A DNA stretch of 64,000 bases from Collinsella aerofaciens. Its GTDB lineage: Bacteria; Actinomycetota; Coriobacteriia; Coriobacteriales; Coriobacteriaceae. Within the stretch, counting starts at the first letter, position 1. Each line of letters begins with the position of its first letter. Positions 44,157 through 56,118 of the stretch are shown here, piece after piece. The translations under genes and the position numbers were made by a program. Below the pieces are notes generated by a model that saw only the letters and a program-made list of their open reading frames with translations, was not told the DNA's origin and ran no database searches. The stretch is from positions 33,731 through 97,730 of the forward strand of contig NZ_JAQLDU010000010.1 of the NCBI RefSeq assembly GCF_028209625.1. The letters run 5' to 3'.

Positions 44157-45431
44157 ATGGCAAACGAGATTTGGACCATCAAGCGTTGTCTCGAGTGGAC
44201 CAAGGAGTACCTGGCCGAGCGCGGCGAGGAGCACCCCCGTCTTTCTGCCGAGTGGCTGCTGTGCGCCGCCACGGGCCTGGCGCGCATTGACCTATATATG
44301 CGTATGGACGAGACGCTTAACGCGGCCCAGCTCGAGACCATGCATGCGGCCGTTGTCCGCCGCGCTAAGGGCGAGCCGCTGCAATACATCACGGGCAGCA
44401 CGCAGTTTCGCATGATCGACGTCGCGTGCGCCCCCGGTGTGCTCATTCCGCGCCCCGAGACCGAGATGCTCGTCGAGGAAGTCCTCAATTATCTGGATGC
44501 CGAGGTACTGAGCCCCGAGGCCGCTGCCCGTCAGCGTGTTGAGCTGCCTTGGAACGATGAGGTCGAGGAGGCACGCAAGGCCGAGGCCGCATTGGCCGAC
44601 GAGCGAGCGACGGCCGAGCGCCGTGCCGCCAACCTCACAGCTGCCGACGAGGCGGCGCTAGGCGGCGATGTGCTGGGCAGTCGCGCTTATGCCGAGGAAC
44701 TGGCCGATCGCGAGGCCGAGGAAGCCGCCGCGCAGGCGGCAGAAGCCGAAGCGGCAGAAGCAGAGGCCATGGAAACCCCCGAGCCCGAGCTCGACGAATA
44801 CGGCATCGCCATTGAGGACAACGACCAACAGGCGACTCCCGCGCAAGATGCCGCCGAGGCCAACGTATCTGCCCCAGCCGAGCCCCGCACTGCCCGCGTT
44901 CTCGAGGTCGGCTGCGGCACGGGCTGCATTTCGCTCTCCCTTGCCTGGGAGCGCCGCGGCCACGTTACCTGCACTGCTACCGATATCGAGCCGCGCGCCA
45001 TCGATCTGGCCACCAAAAACCGTGATGCGCTTGGCCTCACGTCCGACGAGGTCGCCTTCAGCCTCACAAACCTGGTGAGTTCCATTCCCCGCGAAGAGTG
45101 GGGCACCTTTGATGTGCTCGTCTCCAACCCACCTTACATCCCGACCGACGTCATGCGCTCGCTGCCGCATGAGGTCAAGGACTTTGAGCCCGATCTGGCG
45201 CTCGAGGGCGGCGCCGACGGCCTCGATATCTTCCGCCGCCTGCTCAACGCGGCGCCCTACATGCTGCGTGCCGGCGGCCTGTTTGCCTGCGAGCTCTACG
45301 AGGGCGCGCTCGACGCCGCGGCCGAGCTCTGTCGTCAAGCAGGCCTTTCGGACGTGCGTATCGTCCACGACCTCACCGATCGCCCCCGCATTGTCCGAGC
45401 CATCGTCACCGAGCCCAAGCAACGCCAGTAA
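44157..45431 (+). CDS. prmC: PrmC release-factor glutamine methyltransferase with large insertion
   Basis: 424 residues; usual length is about 280. The N-terminal helical domain (residues 1-110, ending GVLIPRPETEMLVEEVL) and the SAM domain (VLEVGCGTGCISLSLA at about 248, catalytic SNPPYIP at 323) are normal. Between them are about 130 extra residues rich in Ala and Glu (EEAAAQAAEAEAAEAEAME), likely helical or disordered. PrmC methylates the GGQ glutamine of RF1/RF2; prfA lies upstream as usual. Start chosen for AGAGGGGAGG upstream. Confidence 0.92.
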   Translation: MANEIWTIKRCLEWTKEYLAERGEEHPRLSAEWLLCAATGLARIDLYMRMDETLNAAQLETMHAAVVRRAKGEPLQYITGSTQFRMIDVACAPGVLIPRPETEMLVEEVLNYLDAEVLSPEAAARQRVELPWNDEVEEARKAEAALADERATAERRAANLTAADEAALGGDVLGSRAYAEELADREAEEAAAQAAEAEAAEAEAMETPEPELDEYGIAIEDNDQQATPAQDAAEANVSAPAEPRTARVLEVGCGTGCISLSLAWERRGHVTCTATDIEPRAIDLATKNRDALGLTSDEVAFSLTNLVSSIPREEWGTFDVLVSNPPYIPTDVMRSLPHEVKDFEPDLALEGGADGLDIFRRLLNAAPYMLRAGGLFACELYEGALDAAAELCRQAGLSDVRIVHDLTDRPRIVRAIVTEPKQRQ

Positions 45432-45454
45432 TATTTATTAACTGGTTAGCAAAA

Positions 45455-45474
45455 ATTATAAAGTAGTTTATAAT
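45455..45474 (+). promoter_or_regulatory. Palindromic operator of hicAB
   Basis: ATTATAAA-GTAG-TTTATAAT, a perfect dyad in a locally A/T-rich stretch 26 bp before the hicA start. This is a probable site for HicB autorepression and overlaps a likely -10. Confidence 0.65.
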
Positions 45475-45499
45475 TAGGACGGCTGAAAGAGGTCGGCCC

Positions 45500-45685
45500 A
45501 TGCAACCTCCTACCTTTCGGGAAATCATTGCCCTACTCAAGCACGATGGATTCGTGAAGGTCGCGCAAGTCGGTAGTCATGCTAAGTATGTTTCTGGTGA
45601 CCGCGTTGTCACCGTGAACGGCTCTGGTGGTGATCGACCAAAGAAGGGCACGTGGGCAAGTATTCGTCGCCAAGCTGGATGGTAG
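45500..45685 (+). CDS. hicA: HicA-family toxin (mRNA interferase)
   Basis: 61 residues with the HicA double-stranded RNA-binding-like fold: FREIIALLKHDGFVKVAQVG then SHAKYVSG with the catalytic His, and KKGTWASIRRQAGW at the end. Encoded 11 nt before the HicB antitoxin. Confidence 0.85.
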   Translation: MQPPTFREIIALLKHDGFVKVAQVGSHAKYVSGDRVVTVNGSGGDRPKKGTWASIRRQAGW

Positions 45686-45696
45686 TTGGAGGCAAA

Positions 45697-46143
45697 ATGA
45701 GGCAGCGATTTACCTATGACTGCGTTCTCATAAAAGAAGACGATGGTTACTGCGCTAGCTTCCCGCAGATTCCCGGCGCCTTTGCCGATGGCGATACGCG
45801 CGAAGAAGCGATTGCCCATGCCACCGAGGCACTGATGGCGTTTTTGGCCGACGACCTCAACAACGGTTTGACTCCGGCAGGGTACGAACGCTCGGCCGAG
45901 GTCGTGGCCCTTTCAGTCGAAATCGACCACGAGGACGCTCGGGAAGCGGCGTGCCGAACATTTAAAGACGCAGCGCTGGACCTCAAAGTCTCCGCTCCGC
46001 GGATTACCGCGCTGGTCAAAGCCGGAAAGCTCGATGTTGAACTCGTCGACGGCCGTCGGATGATAACGATAGACAGCATCGAGCGTTACGCCGCCCAAGA
46101 ACGTCACGCCGGCAGGCCAAAGAAGTTCGTCGCAGTCCAATAA
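45697..46143 (+). CDS. hicB: HicB-family antitoxin
   Basis: 148 residues; GGAGG upstream. The N-terminal HicB domain is clear (YDCVLIKEDDGYCASFPQIP, then ADGDTREEAIAHATEAL). The C-terminal ~60 residues (LKVSAPRITALVKAGKLDVE) look like a winged or excisionase-type DNA-binding helix-turn-helix, suiting autoregulation. The hicAB pair interrupts the prmC-tsaC neighbourhood. Confidence 0.85.
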   Translation: MRQRFTYDCVLIKEDDGYCASFPQIPGAFADGDTREEAIAHATEALMAFLADDLNNGLTPAGYERSAEVVALSVEIDHEDAREAACRTFKDAALDLKVSAPRITALVKAGKLDVELVDGRRMITIDSIERYAAQERHAGRPKKFVAVQ

Positions 46144-46277
46144 CCCCCTCACTTTCACCGACTACTAGAGCCGCTCACCAAACCAACATGCGCTCTGGGC
46201 AAATAGGTTGAACGTTTCGTGCGAGAATGCCCCACAGTAAACAAACTTGCACCAGAGCGTAAGGGGCTGGCATACAC

Positions 46278-47021
46278 ATGCAGACGGTCTATCGGGTATA
46301 CGAGGGAACGCGCGAGCCGCATCGGCTTGCCGTCGAGCGCACGGCCGAGGTGCTCGGCCGCGGCGGCCTGGCTTTGATCCCGACCGAGACCGTCTACGGT
46401 GTCGCCGTGGCAGTCAACGCCTTCTCGGACGCCGTGCCCCAAGATACAAGCGAATTCCCATCGTGGCCGCGCGATCCGCAGGCTGCCGTCAATGGCGCCG
46501 CAGTTCCTGCGCTCGGCACCGGCTATCGCCGTATCTTCACTCTCAAGCAACGTGAACTCACGCAAACCGTCGCTTGGCTGGTCGATGGCGTCGAAGCACT
46601 CGACCGCTATGGCGTGGATATCCCGGAAGATGCCCGCATACTCGCGCGACGATGCTGGCCGGGAGCCCTGACTATCGTGGTCAAGGCAGCTCCCTGCGTG
46701 CCGACCTTTATGCGCGCTGCCGACGACACGGTGGCACTTCGCGCTTCGGCCTCGCCCGTGGTGCAGGCGCTCATTCGCGCCTGTGGCAGCCCCCTTGCCT
46801 GCACCAGCGCCAACACGCATGGCGCGCCCGCGCCGGCAAGTTTTATCACGGTGGAGGGTCGCATCCTGGAGGGGGTCGATGTTGCCGTCGACGCCGGTGA
46901 GACCCCGTGTCGCGACGCCTCGACCATCGTGTCGTTTCAGCACGGCGAGCTCCAGATCCTGCGCCAAGGCGCACTTCCCGCATCAGAGATCGAACGGGTC
47001 CTGTCCGACCCGATGCAATAG
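46278..47021 (+). CDS. tsaC: Threonylcarbamoyl-AMP synthase (TsaC/YrdC family)
   Basis: 247 residues. GLALIPTETVYGVAV and LACTSANTHGAPAP are family signatures, and a K-x-R pair is found in TLKQREL. About 30 residues separate the two halves of the active site more than usual (PQDTSEFPSWPRDPQAAVNG). It makes the activated intermediate for t6A37 in tRNA. The C-terminus has the standard end without the Sua5 extension. Confidence 0.85.
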   Translation: MQTVYRVYEGTREPHRLAVERTAEVLGRGGLALIPTETVYGVAVAVNAFSDAVPQDTSEFPSWPRDPQAAVNGAAVPALGTGYRRIFTLKQRELTQTVAWLVDGVEALDRYGVDIPEDARILARRCWPGALTIVVKAAPCVPTFMRAADDTVALRASASPVVQALIRACGSPLACTSANTHGAPAPASFITVEGRILEGVDVAVDAGETPCRDASTIVSFQHGELQILRQGALPASEIERVLSDPMQ

Positions 47022-47034
47022 AAAGGTTTAAGCG

Positions 47035-48576
47035 ATGTCGTTGAATCTGGGCAGCCTGGGCATGGAAGATGCCTCGTTTGACTTTGGCGGTTCCTACATC
47101 ATGGCGCTCGACTGCGGCACCACCTCGGTACTTGCGACCATCGTCGACGAGTACGGCTGCATCGTCGCGCAGGCACGTCGCAGCGTCAAAACCAGCTTTC
47201 CGCGTCCCGGCTGGGTGGAGCAAGACCCCATGGCGGTCCTTGCTAGCCAGATCGCCGTCATGATGGAAGTCCAGTTTAAGAGCGGTATCCACTCCGACCG
47301 CATTGCCGCCATCGGCATCTCCAACCAGCGCGAGACCACGGTGGTCTGGGATCGCGTGAGCGGTCAGCCGATCTATAACGCTATCGTATGGCAGTGCCGC
47401 CGTACCGCACCTCTGATCGACGAGCTTGTCGAGCAGGGCGCAGAAGGGCTGGTGCGCTCCCGCACGGGACTCACGCTCGACCCGTATTTCTCGGCCTCCA
47501 AGGTGCAGTGGATTCTCGACAACGTCGACGGCGCACGCGAAAGCGCGGCGGCGGGCGACCTCATGTTTGGCACCATCGACACCTGGCTCATCTACAACCT
47601 CACCGGCGGCCAGGTCTTTGCCACCGACTACACCAATGCCAGCCGCACGGCACTCTTTAATATCCATACGCTCGATTGGGACGACGACCTGCTGGCACTC
47701 TTTGACGTTCCACGTTCCATGATGCCCGAGGTTCGCTGGAGCTCGGGCGACTACGGCCGCGTCGCGAGCGACATCATGACCAACATGCCGCCCATCATGG
47801 GCGTGGCGGGTGACCAACAGGCGTCGCTGTTCGGCCACTGCTGTTTCCGTCCCGGCCAGACCAAAAACACCTATGGCACGGGTTGCTTTATGCTCATGAA
47901 CACCGGCGACGAGATCGTCGAATCCAAGAATGGCCTGGTCTCCACCATCGGTATCGCTGCGGACGGCAAAGTCAGCTATGCGCTCGAGGGCTCTATTTTT
48001 GCCGCCGGCTCAACGATGAACTGGCTTCGCAACAACATGGGCATCATCTCGAGCGTGAGCGAGTCGGCACAACTCGCTGCTTCGATTAGCGACAACGAGG
48101 GCTGCTACTTCGTTCCCGCCTTTGCGGGTTTGGGTGCTCCCTGGTGGGACCCGCATGCTCGCGGTATCGTGTGCGGTCTGACCGGCGCCTCGAGCCGTGC
48201 GACCATCGTACGTGCCGCCTGCGAATCCATGGCATATCAGAGCTACGACGTGCTGCGCGCCATGGAGCAGGACGTGGGGCTTTCGATTGAGCGCCTGTCT
48301 GTCGATGGCGGTGCCTCGCGCAACGAGTTCATCATGCAATTCCAGGCCGACCTGCTGGATATCCCCGTGCTGCAATGCGAGACGGTGGAGACCACGGCAA
48401 TCGGTGCCGCGTACTTGGCGGGTCTTGCCGTCGGCTATTGGGAAGACCTGGAAGAGCTGGAGCAAAATGCCCAGATCGTTAGGACCTTCCTTCCCCACAT
48501 GTCCGCCGAGCGCCGCGAGCAAAACCTTGCGGGCTGGCGTGATGCAGTCAGGCGCTCGCTCAGCACCTCACAGTAG
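47035..48576 (+). CDS. glpK: Glycerol kinase
   Basis: 513 residues. FGGY-family kinase: ALDCGTTSVLATIVDEYG, GISNQRETTVVWDR, TLDPYFSASKVQWIL, GDQQASLFGHCCF, KNTYGTGCFMLMNTG and LSVDGGASRNEFIMQFQADL match GlpK over its whole length. It phosphorylates glycerol to glycerol 3-phosphate. No GlpF or GlpD is nearby, and it sits only 13 nt after tsaC. Confidence 0.93.
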   Translation: MSLNLGSLGMEDASFDFGGSYIMALDCGTTSVLATIVDEYGCIVAQARRSVKTSFPRPGWVEQDPMAVLASQIAVMMEVQFKSGIHSDRIAAIGISNQRETTVVWDRVSGQPIYNAIVWQCRRTAPLIDELVEQGAEGLVRSRTGLTLDPYFSASKVQWILDNVDGARESAAAGDLMFGTIDTWLIYNLTGGQVFATDYTNASRTALFNIHTLDWDDDLLALFDVPRSMMPEVRWSSGDYGRVASDIMTNMPPIMGVAGDQQASLFGHCCFRPGQTKNTYGTGCFMLMNTGDEIVESKNGLVSTIGIAADGKVSYALEGSIFAAGSTMNWLRNNMGIISSVSESAQLAASISDNEGCYFVPAFAGLGAPWWDPHARGIVCGLTGASSRATIVRAACESMAYQSYDVLRAMEQDVGLSIERLSVDGGASRNEFIMQFQADLLDIPVLQCETVETTAIGAAYLAGLAVGYWEDLEELEQNAQIVRTFLPHMSAERREQNLAGWRDAVRRSLSTSQ

Positions 48577-48699
48577 GGCTGCGATGGGCTGCTCGATACA
48601 ACAAACCGCTAAACTAATGCATGGCGTGCGGCGGCAACATTGCTGCGCGCCTTGTCAGCAAGGCCGTTTTGCGGCCGCAACGAAAGGGGCAATCAATCC

Positions 48700-49347
48700 A
48701 TGACCGTCACCTACGATGCGTCCCGTGTGACGCTTGTCGATCACCCGCTCGTCCAGCACAAGCTGTCGATCCTGCGCGACAAAAACACCGGCACCAACCA
48801 GTTCCGCCAGCTCGTGCGCGAACTCGCGCTTTTTGACGGCTACGAGGCCATGCGCGACCTGCCTATGGAAGACGTCGAGGTCGAGACCCCCATCACTACC
48901 GCCACGTTCAAACAGCTTGCCGGCAAGAAACTCGCCATCGTGCCCATCCTGCGTGCGGGCCTTGGCATGGTCGACGGCATCCTCGACCTGGTGCCCTCCG
49001 CTCGCGTGGGTCACATCGGCATGGAGCGCGACGAGGTCACCCACGAGCCGCACGAGTATTACTGCAAGATGCCCAAGGATATCGACCAGCGCATCTGCCT
49101 GGTCGTCGACCCCATGCTTGCCACGGGCGGTTCGGCCGAGATGGCCATCAGCTACCTGCGCGAGCGCGGTGTCAAGGACATCCGCATGCTGTGCATCGTC
49201 GCGGCCCCCGAGGGCCTCAAGTCGCTGACCGAGAAGGACCCAGATGTGCATATCTATACCTGCGCCATCGACGACCATCTCAACGAGGCTGCCTACATCG
49301 TTCCCGGCCTCGGCGACGCCGGCGACCGCATCTACGGCACGCTCTAG
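48700..49347 (+). CDS. upp: Uracil phosphoribosyltransferase
   Basis: 215 residues from the ATG at 48700 (GAAAGGGG upstream). The PRPP loop [17 protein letters not shown] and the C-terminal uracil-binding [15 protein letters not shown] identify Upp. It salvages uracil to UMP and commonly precedes the ATP synthase operon. Confidence 0.97.
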   Translation: MTVTYDASRVTLVDHPLVQHKLSILRDKNTGTNQFRQLVRELALFDGYEAMRDLPMEDVEVETPITTATFKQLAGKKLAIVPILRAGLGMVDGILDLVPSARVGHIGMERDEVTHEPHEYYCKMPKDIDQRICLVVDPMLATGGSAEMAISYLRERGVKDIRMLCIVAAPEGLKSLTEKDPDVHIYTCAIDDHLNEAAYIVPGLGDAGDRIYGTL

Positions 49348-49388
49348 TCGCTGGGCTAAACGGCCGCGGCTGCAAATACGAAGAAACG

Positions 49389-49423
49389 GTGCGCGCGGAC
49401 GAACAAAAGGCGACCGCGCGCAC
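49389..49423 (+). terminator. Hairpin downstream of upp
   Basis: GTGCGCGCGG (49389-49398) pairs perfectly with CCGCGCGCAC (49414-49423). There is no T run directly after. It separates upp from the ATP synthase promoter. Confidence 0.5.
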
Positions 49424-49538
49424 TCCTGTTAACGGACGTTTTGCCCTGCAGGGTTCGAGAAAAACGTATTACCGTACCTGCGGCATAAAGAAGGTCTTAA
49501 GAAAACGAACAGGTGCGTATTAACCGATGCTTTTTCGG

Positions 49539-49566
49539 TTGTACTTTAGCGATTGGCTCGTACAAT
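49539..49566 (+). promoter_or_regulatory. Promoter of the ATP synthase operon
   Basis: TTGTAC (49539-49544), 16-nt spacer, TACAAT (49561-49566), about 60 bp upstream of the first atp gene. The rest of the 49424-49627 gap is leader without ORF. Confidence 0.65.
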
Positions 49567-49627
49567 AGTCACCAATGTTTGGCGGGAACTGTTCTGTGAA
49601 GCGTTAAAAAGGAAAGTGAGGACGCCA

Positions 49628-49939
49628 GTGTTTCAGATAGCCGATCTGCTCGCTATCGTTGCAGGCGCCATCGCGGGCGCAATTGCCTTCCTTCCCTTTG
49701 TCTTTACGCTCAAGCCGGTTCTTGACGATAAACAGAATGCGGACATGCTCAGGGGCATGGTGAGTCTCGCGGTCTCGGCGATCGCGTTGCTTGTCTTTAC
49801 CTTGGTTGTGTTTGCGTTGTTCGGAGAGGCATTTCGTATGTTCCTCCTGGGCGAGGCGATCGGCTTCGTGGCCTTTATGGCCGCCTGGACGGTTCGCGTC
49901 GCCAAGGCGCTGCGAGATCCTCATGAGGTCGAAAGGTAA
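49628..49939 (+). CDS. atpI: AtpI-like small membrane protein
   Basis: About 103 residues from the GTG at 49628 (GAGG upstream; GTG at 49616 possible). Three hydrophobic helices and its position first in the atp operon match the poorly conserved AtpI protein, thought to aid c-ring assembly. Sequence alone is weak; the call rests on context. Confidence 0.65.
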   Translation: MFQIADLLAIVAGAIAGAIAFLPFVFTLKPVLDDKQNADMLRGMVSLAVSAIALLVFTLVVFALFGEAFRMFLLGEAIGFVAFMAAWTVRVAKALRDPHEVER

Positions 49940-49942
49940 GTC

Positions 49943-50746
49943 GTGGAAATTTTTGAAAAGCTGCCTGATGAGATTAATCATCTGGTCAGCGAGTTCAGCT
50001 CCACCCCTGTCGTGGGCGATCTGAGCTGCGGCATCACGCAGTACTCGTTTTGGCTGATCGTCTCCACGATCGTGCTCCTGATCGTCCTGGCCGTGTTCAA
50101 GAAGAAGCAGACCCTGGTTCCCAAGGGCTTCTTCGTCAACGGTTTCGAGTACATCATCGAGTACGTCGAGAACGATATCGGCAAGGGTGTCGTGGGTGAG
50201 AACTGGAAGAAGCACTTCCCGTTCCTGTGCTCGCTTTTCCTGTTCATCCTGATCAATAACATGATCGGCCTGATCCCGGGAATGAAGCCCGGCACCGGCG
50301 CAATCGGCTCCACCGCCGCACTCGCCATTTTCGCCTTCGTGTACTTCATCTACTACGGATGCAAGGCTCACGGCGTGATCGGCTACATCAAGAGCCTCGC
50401 CCCGCAGGGCGTGAGCTTCCCGATGAACGTGCTCGTGTGGGTCGTCGAGCTTTTCTCGACCTTCCTGCGCCTCATCACGCTCGCCGTCCGTCTGTTCTGC
50501 AACATGTTCGCAGGACACGTGGTCATGGGCTCGTTCGCCATCATGGCGAGCATGTTCATGCGGCCGCTGCTTCAGCAGGTTTCCGCGGCCCACGCCGTTG
50601 GCGCCCTGCCTTCGCTGGCCTGGCTTGCCATCCTCATCCTGATCTATGCGATCGAGCTTGTGGTCGGCGCCATCCAGGCTTACGTCTTCACGGTCCTTAC
50701 CGCCGTGTATGTCTCCGAGGCAGAGGAGGTCGCGGAGGAGGAGTAG
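49943..50746 (+). CDS. atpB: F-type ATP synthase subunit a
   Basis: 267 residues; GTG start. The essential Arg is in LRLITLAVRLFCNMFAGH and the last helix holds ELVVGAIQAYVFTVL. It forms the proton half-channels against the c-ring. Confidence 0.97.
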   Translation: MEIFEKLPDEINHLVSEFSSTPVVGDLSCGITQYSFWLIVSTIVLLIVLAVFKKKQTLVPKGFFVNGFEYIIEYVENDIGKGVVGENWKKHFPFLCSLFLFILINNMIGLIPGMKPGTGAIGSTAALAIFAFVYFIYYGCKAHGVIGYIKSLAPQGVSFPMNVLVWVVELFSTFLRLITLAVRLFCNMFAGHVVMGSFAIMASMFMRPLLQQVSAAHAVGALPSLAWLAILILIYAIELVVGAIQAYVFTVLTAVYVSEAEEVAEEE

Positions 50747-50870
50747 TCTTCCGTTCGCGCCTTAAAGGTAAGGTAATTCGTTAAACCGCCGGTGCCCGTA
50801 CCCATGGAGCCCGGCAGTTATAAAAAGGTTATCCTGCGTGAAATAAGACACGCACGACAAAGGAGGAATC

Positions 50871-51065
50871 GTGGGAGTTATCGGTTACGGTCTCGGTGTT
50901 ATCGGCGCTGGTCTTGCTATCGGCCTGTCTGCTCTGGGTGCTACGGGTGCTATGGCCCGTCAGCCTGAGGTCCAGGGCCGCGTGTTCACCGTCTTCATTA
51001 TGGGCTCCGCCTTCGGCGAGGCTCTGGCTCTGATCGGCTTCGTTGTCGCGCTGATCGTTAAATAG
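50871..51065 (+). CDS. atpE: F-type ATP synthase subunit c
   Basis: 64 residues in two helices with the RQPE loop; AAAGGAGGAATC before a GTG start. The ion-binding Glu is in GSAFGEALALIG. No helix-1 Gln nor ES/ET pair is present, so the ring is probably proton- rather than Na+-coupled. A strong RBS fits its high copy in the complex. Confidence 0.96.
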   Translation: MGVIGYGLGVIGAGLAIGLSALGATGAMARQPEVQGRVFTVFIMGSAFGEALALIGFVVALIVK

Positions 51066-51080
51066 CACGGAGCGTCAAGT

Positions 51081-51683
51081 ATGAATCTTTCATCCCAGAA
51101 GAGCGCGATCGCACTCTCCGCGTCCGCGGCCGCGCTGCTCATGCCGGTTTCCGCGTTCGCCGAGGACGGCGCTGCCGGTGCGGACATCCTCATCCCTAAG
51201 ATGGCGGAGTTCATCCCGGCGCTTATCGCCTTCCTGATTATCTGGATCGTGCTGGCCAAGGTCGCCCTGCCGGGCATCATGAAAACCATGGAGGAGCGCG
51301 GCAAGAAGATCGAGGAGAGCCTCGACGAGGCCGAGAAGACCAAGCAGGAGGCTATCGCCAAGCGCGCTGAGTCCGACTCGATCGTCACCGACGCCCGTCG
51401 TCAGGCTGCCGACATCGTTCTCGAGGCCCGTAAGGACGCCGAGTCCGAGCGCGCCCGTATCATCGAGGCTGCTCACAAGGAGGCCGAGGAGATCATCGCC
51501 AAGGCCCATACGACCGTCGAGGACGAGCGCAAGTCCATTTACGCCGGTGCCGCGAGCTCCATCGCCGACCTGTCCGTTGCCGTCGCCACCAAGATCGTGG
51601 GCGAGGCACTCGAGGACGATGCCGAGCAGAAGAAGCTCATCGAGCGCTACATCCAGGAAGCAGGTAGCCTGAATGCCGACTAG
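51081..51683 (+). CDS. atpF: F-type ATP synthase subunit b with N-terminal signal-like extension
   Basis: 200 residues. The membrane helix (ALIAFLIIWIVLAKVALPG) and long charged coiled coil (about 70-170) are typical of the stator. Before them is an extra 28-residue segment ending PVSAFAEDG, much like a cleavable signal peptide; this puts the membrane helix about 35 residues from the start. Confidence 0.95.
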   Translation: MNLSSQKSAIALSASAAALLMPVSAFAEDGAAGADILIPKMAEFIPALIAFLIIWIVLAKVALPGIMKTMEERGKKIEESLDEAEKTKQEAIAKRAESDSIVTDARRQAADIVLEARKDAESERARIIEAAHKEAEEIIAKAHTTVEDERKSIYAGAASSIADLSVAVATKIVGEALEDDAEQKKLIERYIQEAGSLNAD

Positions 51684-52149
51684 CCGCTATCAGGACAAGG
51701 TGCTCGAGACCTACGCGCGCTCCCTTCTGGAAGCCGCTAAGGCCGAGAACCATGTGTTCGAGGACCTCGAGATGATCGAGCGCTTGGCTTCTGCCAGCCC
51801 CGAGATCATCGCCGTGCTCGACACCATGTCCAAGCGCGACCAGCTCGACCTTCTTCCCAAGGTGGCAGCTGCCTTTAAGTATGTTGCCGAGGAAGACGAG
51901 GATGTAGTGGGCGTGACCGTCACCACGGCGATCCCGCTCGACGACGAGCTGCGTCAAACCATCACTAAGAAATGCGAGCAGGACTTCGGCCGCAAGGTAT
52001 TCCTTATCGAGCAGGTTGACCCGTCTATCGTGGGCGGCCTGGTGCTCGAGGCCCGCGGCGAGCGTCGTGACATTTCCGTCAAGACGCAGCTGCGCATCGC
52101 GCAGGAGACCCTCGCAAACTCTGCTAATTCGTACGGAGGTGAAGCCTAA
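51673..52149 (+). CDS. atpH: F-type ATP synthase subunit delta
   Basis: 158 residues; starts inside the last codons of atpF and its TAA overlaps the atpA ATG. N-terminal [10 protein letters not shown] and C-terminal [19 protein letters not shown] motifs are those of delta/OSCP. Somewhat shorter than the usual ~180. Confidence 0.95.
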   Translation: MPTSRYQDKVLETYARSLLEAAKAENHVFEDLEMIERLASASPEIIAVLDTMSKRDQLDLLPKVAAAFKYVAEEDEDVVGVTVTTAIPLDDELRQTITKKCEQDFGRKVFLIEQVDPSIVGGLVLEARGERRDISVKTQLRIAQETLANSANSYGGEA

Positions 52150-53747
52150 TGTCCGAAACCCTCAATGCCCAGGATATCGCCAAGAAACTGCAGGAGCAGC
52201 TCACGAGCCTCTCCGCGACGGTCGATACGCATGAGGTTTCAACGGTCGACGAGGTAGGCGACGGCATCGCGCGCGTCTCCGGCCTCAAGAGCGCCATGGC
52301 AGGCGAGCTTCTGGAGTTCAAGAGCTCCGATACCGGTGAGACCGTCTTCGGCCTTGCCCAGAACCTTGACCGTGACGAGGTCGGCGCCGTTCTGTTCGGT
52401 GCCGTCGACTCCATCAAGGAAGGCGACGAGTGCCGCACCACTGGCCGCATTATGGATATCCCCGTGAGCCGTGCCATGCTCGGCCGCGTCGTCAATCCGC
52501 TCGGCCAGCCCATCGACGGCCTGGGCGACATCGTCGCCACGCACCGTCGCCCCATCGAGTTCAAGGCTCCCGGCGTCATCGATCGTACCCCGGTGTGCGA
52601 GCCGGTTCAGACCGGTCTGCTCGCTATCGACTCCATGGTGCCTATTGGCCGCGGTCAGCGTGAGCTCATTATCGGCGACCGTAAGACCGGTAAGACCGCC
52701 ATCGCCATCGACGCTATCCTCAACCAGCGCGGCAAGGGCATGGTCTGCATCTATGTCGCCATCGGCCAGAAGGCCTCCACGGTTGCCAACATCCGCGAGA
52801 CCCTCGCTCAGCACGGTGCGCTCGACTACACCATCATCGTTTCGGCCACCGCTGCCGATTCCGCCCCTATGCAGTACATCGCGCCTATGGCCGGTGCCGC
52901 TATCGGCGAGTTCTTCATGTACAACGGCGAGGACGGCAAGCCCGCCAGCGAGACCAACCCCGGCGGCCACGTGCTCGTCATCTACGACGACCTGTCCAAG
53001 CAGGCTGTGGCCTACCGTCAGATGTCGCTGACGCTGCATCGTCCGCCCGGACGCGAGGCCTATCCTGGCGACATCTTCTACCTGCACTCTCGTCTGCTCG
53101 AGCGTGCCGTCAAGATGTCCAAGAAGAACGGTTACGGCTCCATGACGGCACTGCCGATCATCGAGACCCAGGACGGCGACGTCTCGGCCTACATTCCGAC
53201 CAACGTCATTTCCATTACCGATGGTCAGATCTACCTACAGTCCGAGCTCTTCTTCCAGGGTCAGCGCCCGGCAGTCGACGTGGGCATCTCCGTGTCCCGC
53301 GTCGGTGGCGATGCGCAGACCAAGGCCATGAAGCAGGTTGCCGGCAACCTTCGCCTGGACCTCGCTTCGTACCAGGAGCTCGCTGGCTTTACGCAGTTCG
53401 GCTCCGACCTCGACGAGGCTACTCAGAAGCAGCTGACCCATGGTGCTCGCATGACCGAGCTCCTGAAGCAGCCGCGTTACAAGCCGTTTGAGGTTGGCGA
53501 GCAGATCGTTACGCTGTTCGCTGGCAACGAGGGCTTCCTGGATGACCTGGAGATCGCCGACGTGCTGCCCTTCCGTGCCGAGCTCATCGAGTACATGGAC
53601 AATGGCTTTGGCTCGCTGCTCGACAAGGTTCGCGCCAAGAAGATCGATGATGACACCAAGGCTGAGCTCTTGCGCGTCATCGGCGACTTCAAGCATCAGT
53701 TCATGGCCAAGCACCATTCGGATGTTTCTGGATCAGAGGAGAACTAA
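52149..53747 (+). CDS. atpA: F-type ATP synthase subunit alpha
   Basis: 532 residues. P-loop [13 protein letters not shown], followed by the family's full core ([20 protein letters not shown]). It binds nucleotide at the non-catalytic sites. Confidence 0.98.
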   Translation: MSETLNAQDIAKKLQEQLTSLSATVDTHEVSTVDEVGDGIARVSGLKSAMAGELLEFKSSDTGETVFGLAQNLDRDEVGAVLFGAVDSIKEGDECRTTGRIMDIPVSRAMLGRVVNPLGQPIDGLGDIVATHRRPIEFKAPGVIDRTPVCEPVQTGLLAIDSMVPIGRGQRELIIGDRKTGKTAIAIDAILNQRGKGMVCIYVAIGQKASTVANIRETLAQHGALDYTIIVSATAADSAPMQYIAPMAGAAIGEFFMYNGEDGKPASETNPGGHVLVIYDDLSKQAVAYRQMSLTLHRPPGREAYPGDIFYLHSRLLERAVKMSKKNGYGSMTALPIIETQDGDVSAYIPTNVISITDGQIYLQSELFFQGQRPAVDVGISVSRVGGDAQTKAMKQVAGNLRLDLASYQELAGFTQFGSDLDEATQKQLTHGARMTELLKQPRYKPFEVGEQIVTLFAGNEGFLDDLEIADVLPFRAELIEYMDNGFGSLLDKVRAKKIDDDTKAELLRVIGDFKHQFMAKHHSDVSGSEEN

Positions 53748-53752
53748 GCCCC

Positions 53753-56115
<2,363 letters not shown>

Positions 56116-56118
56116 GTT

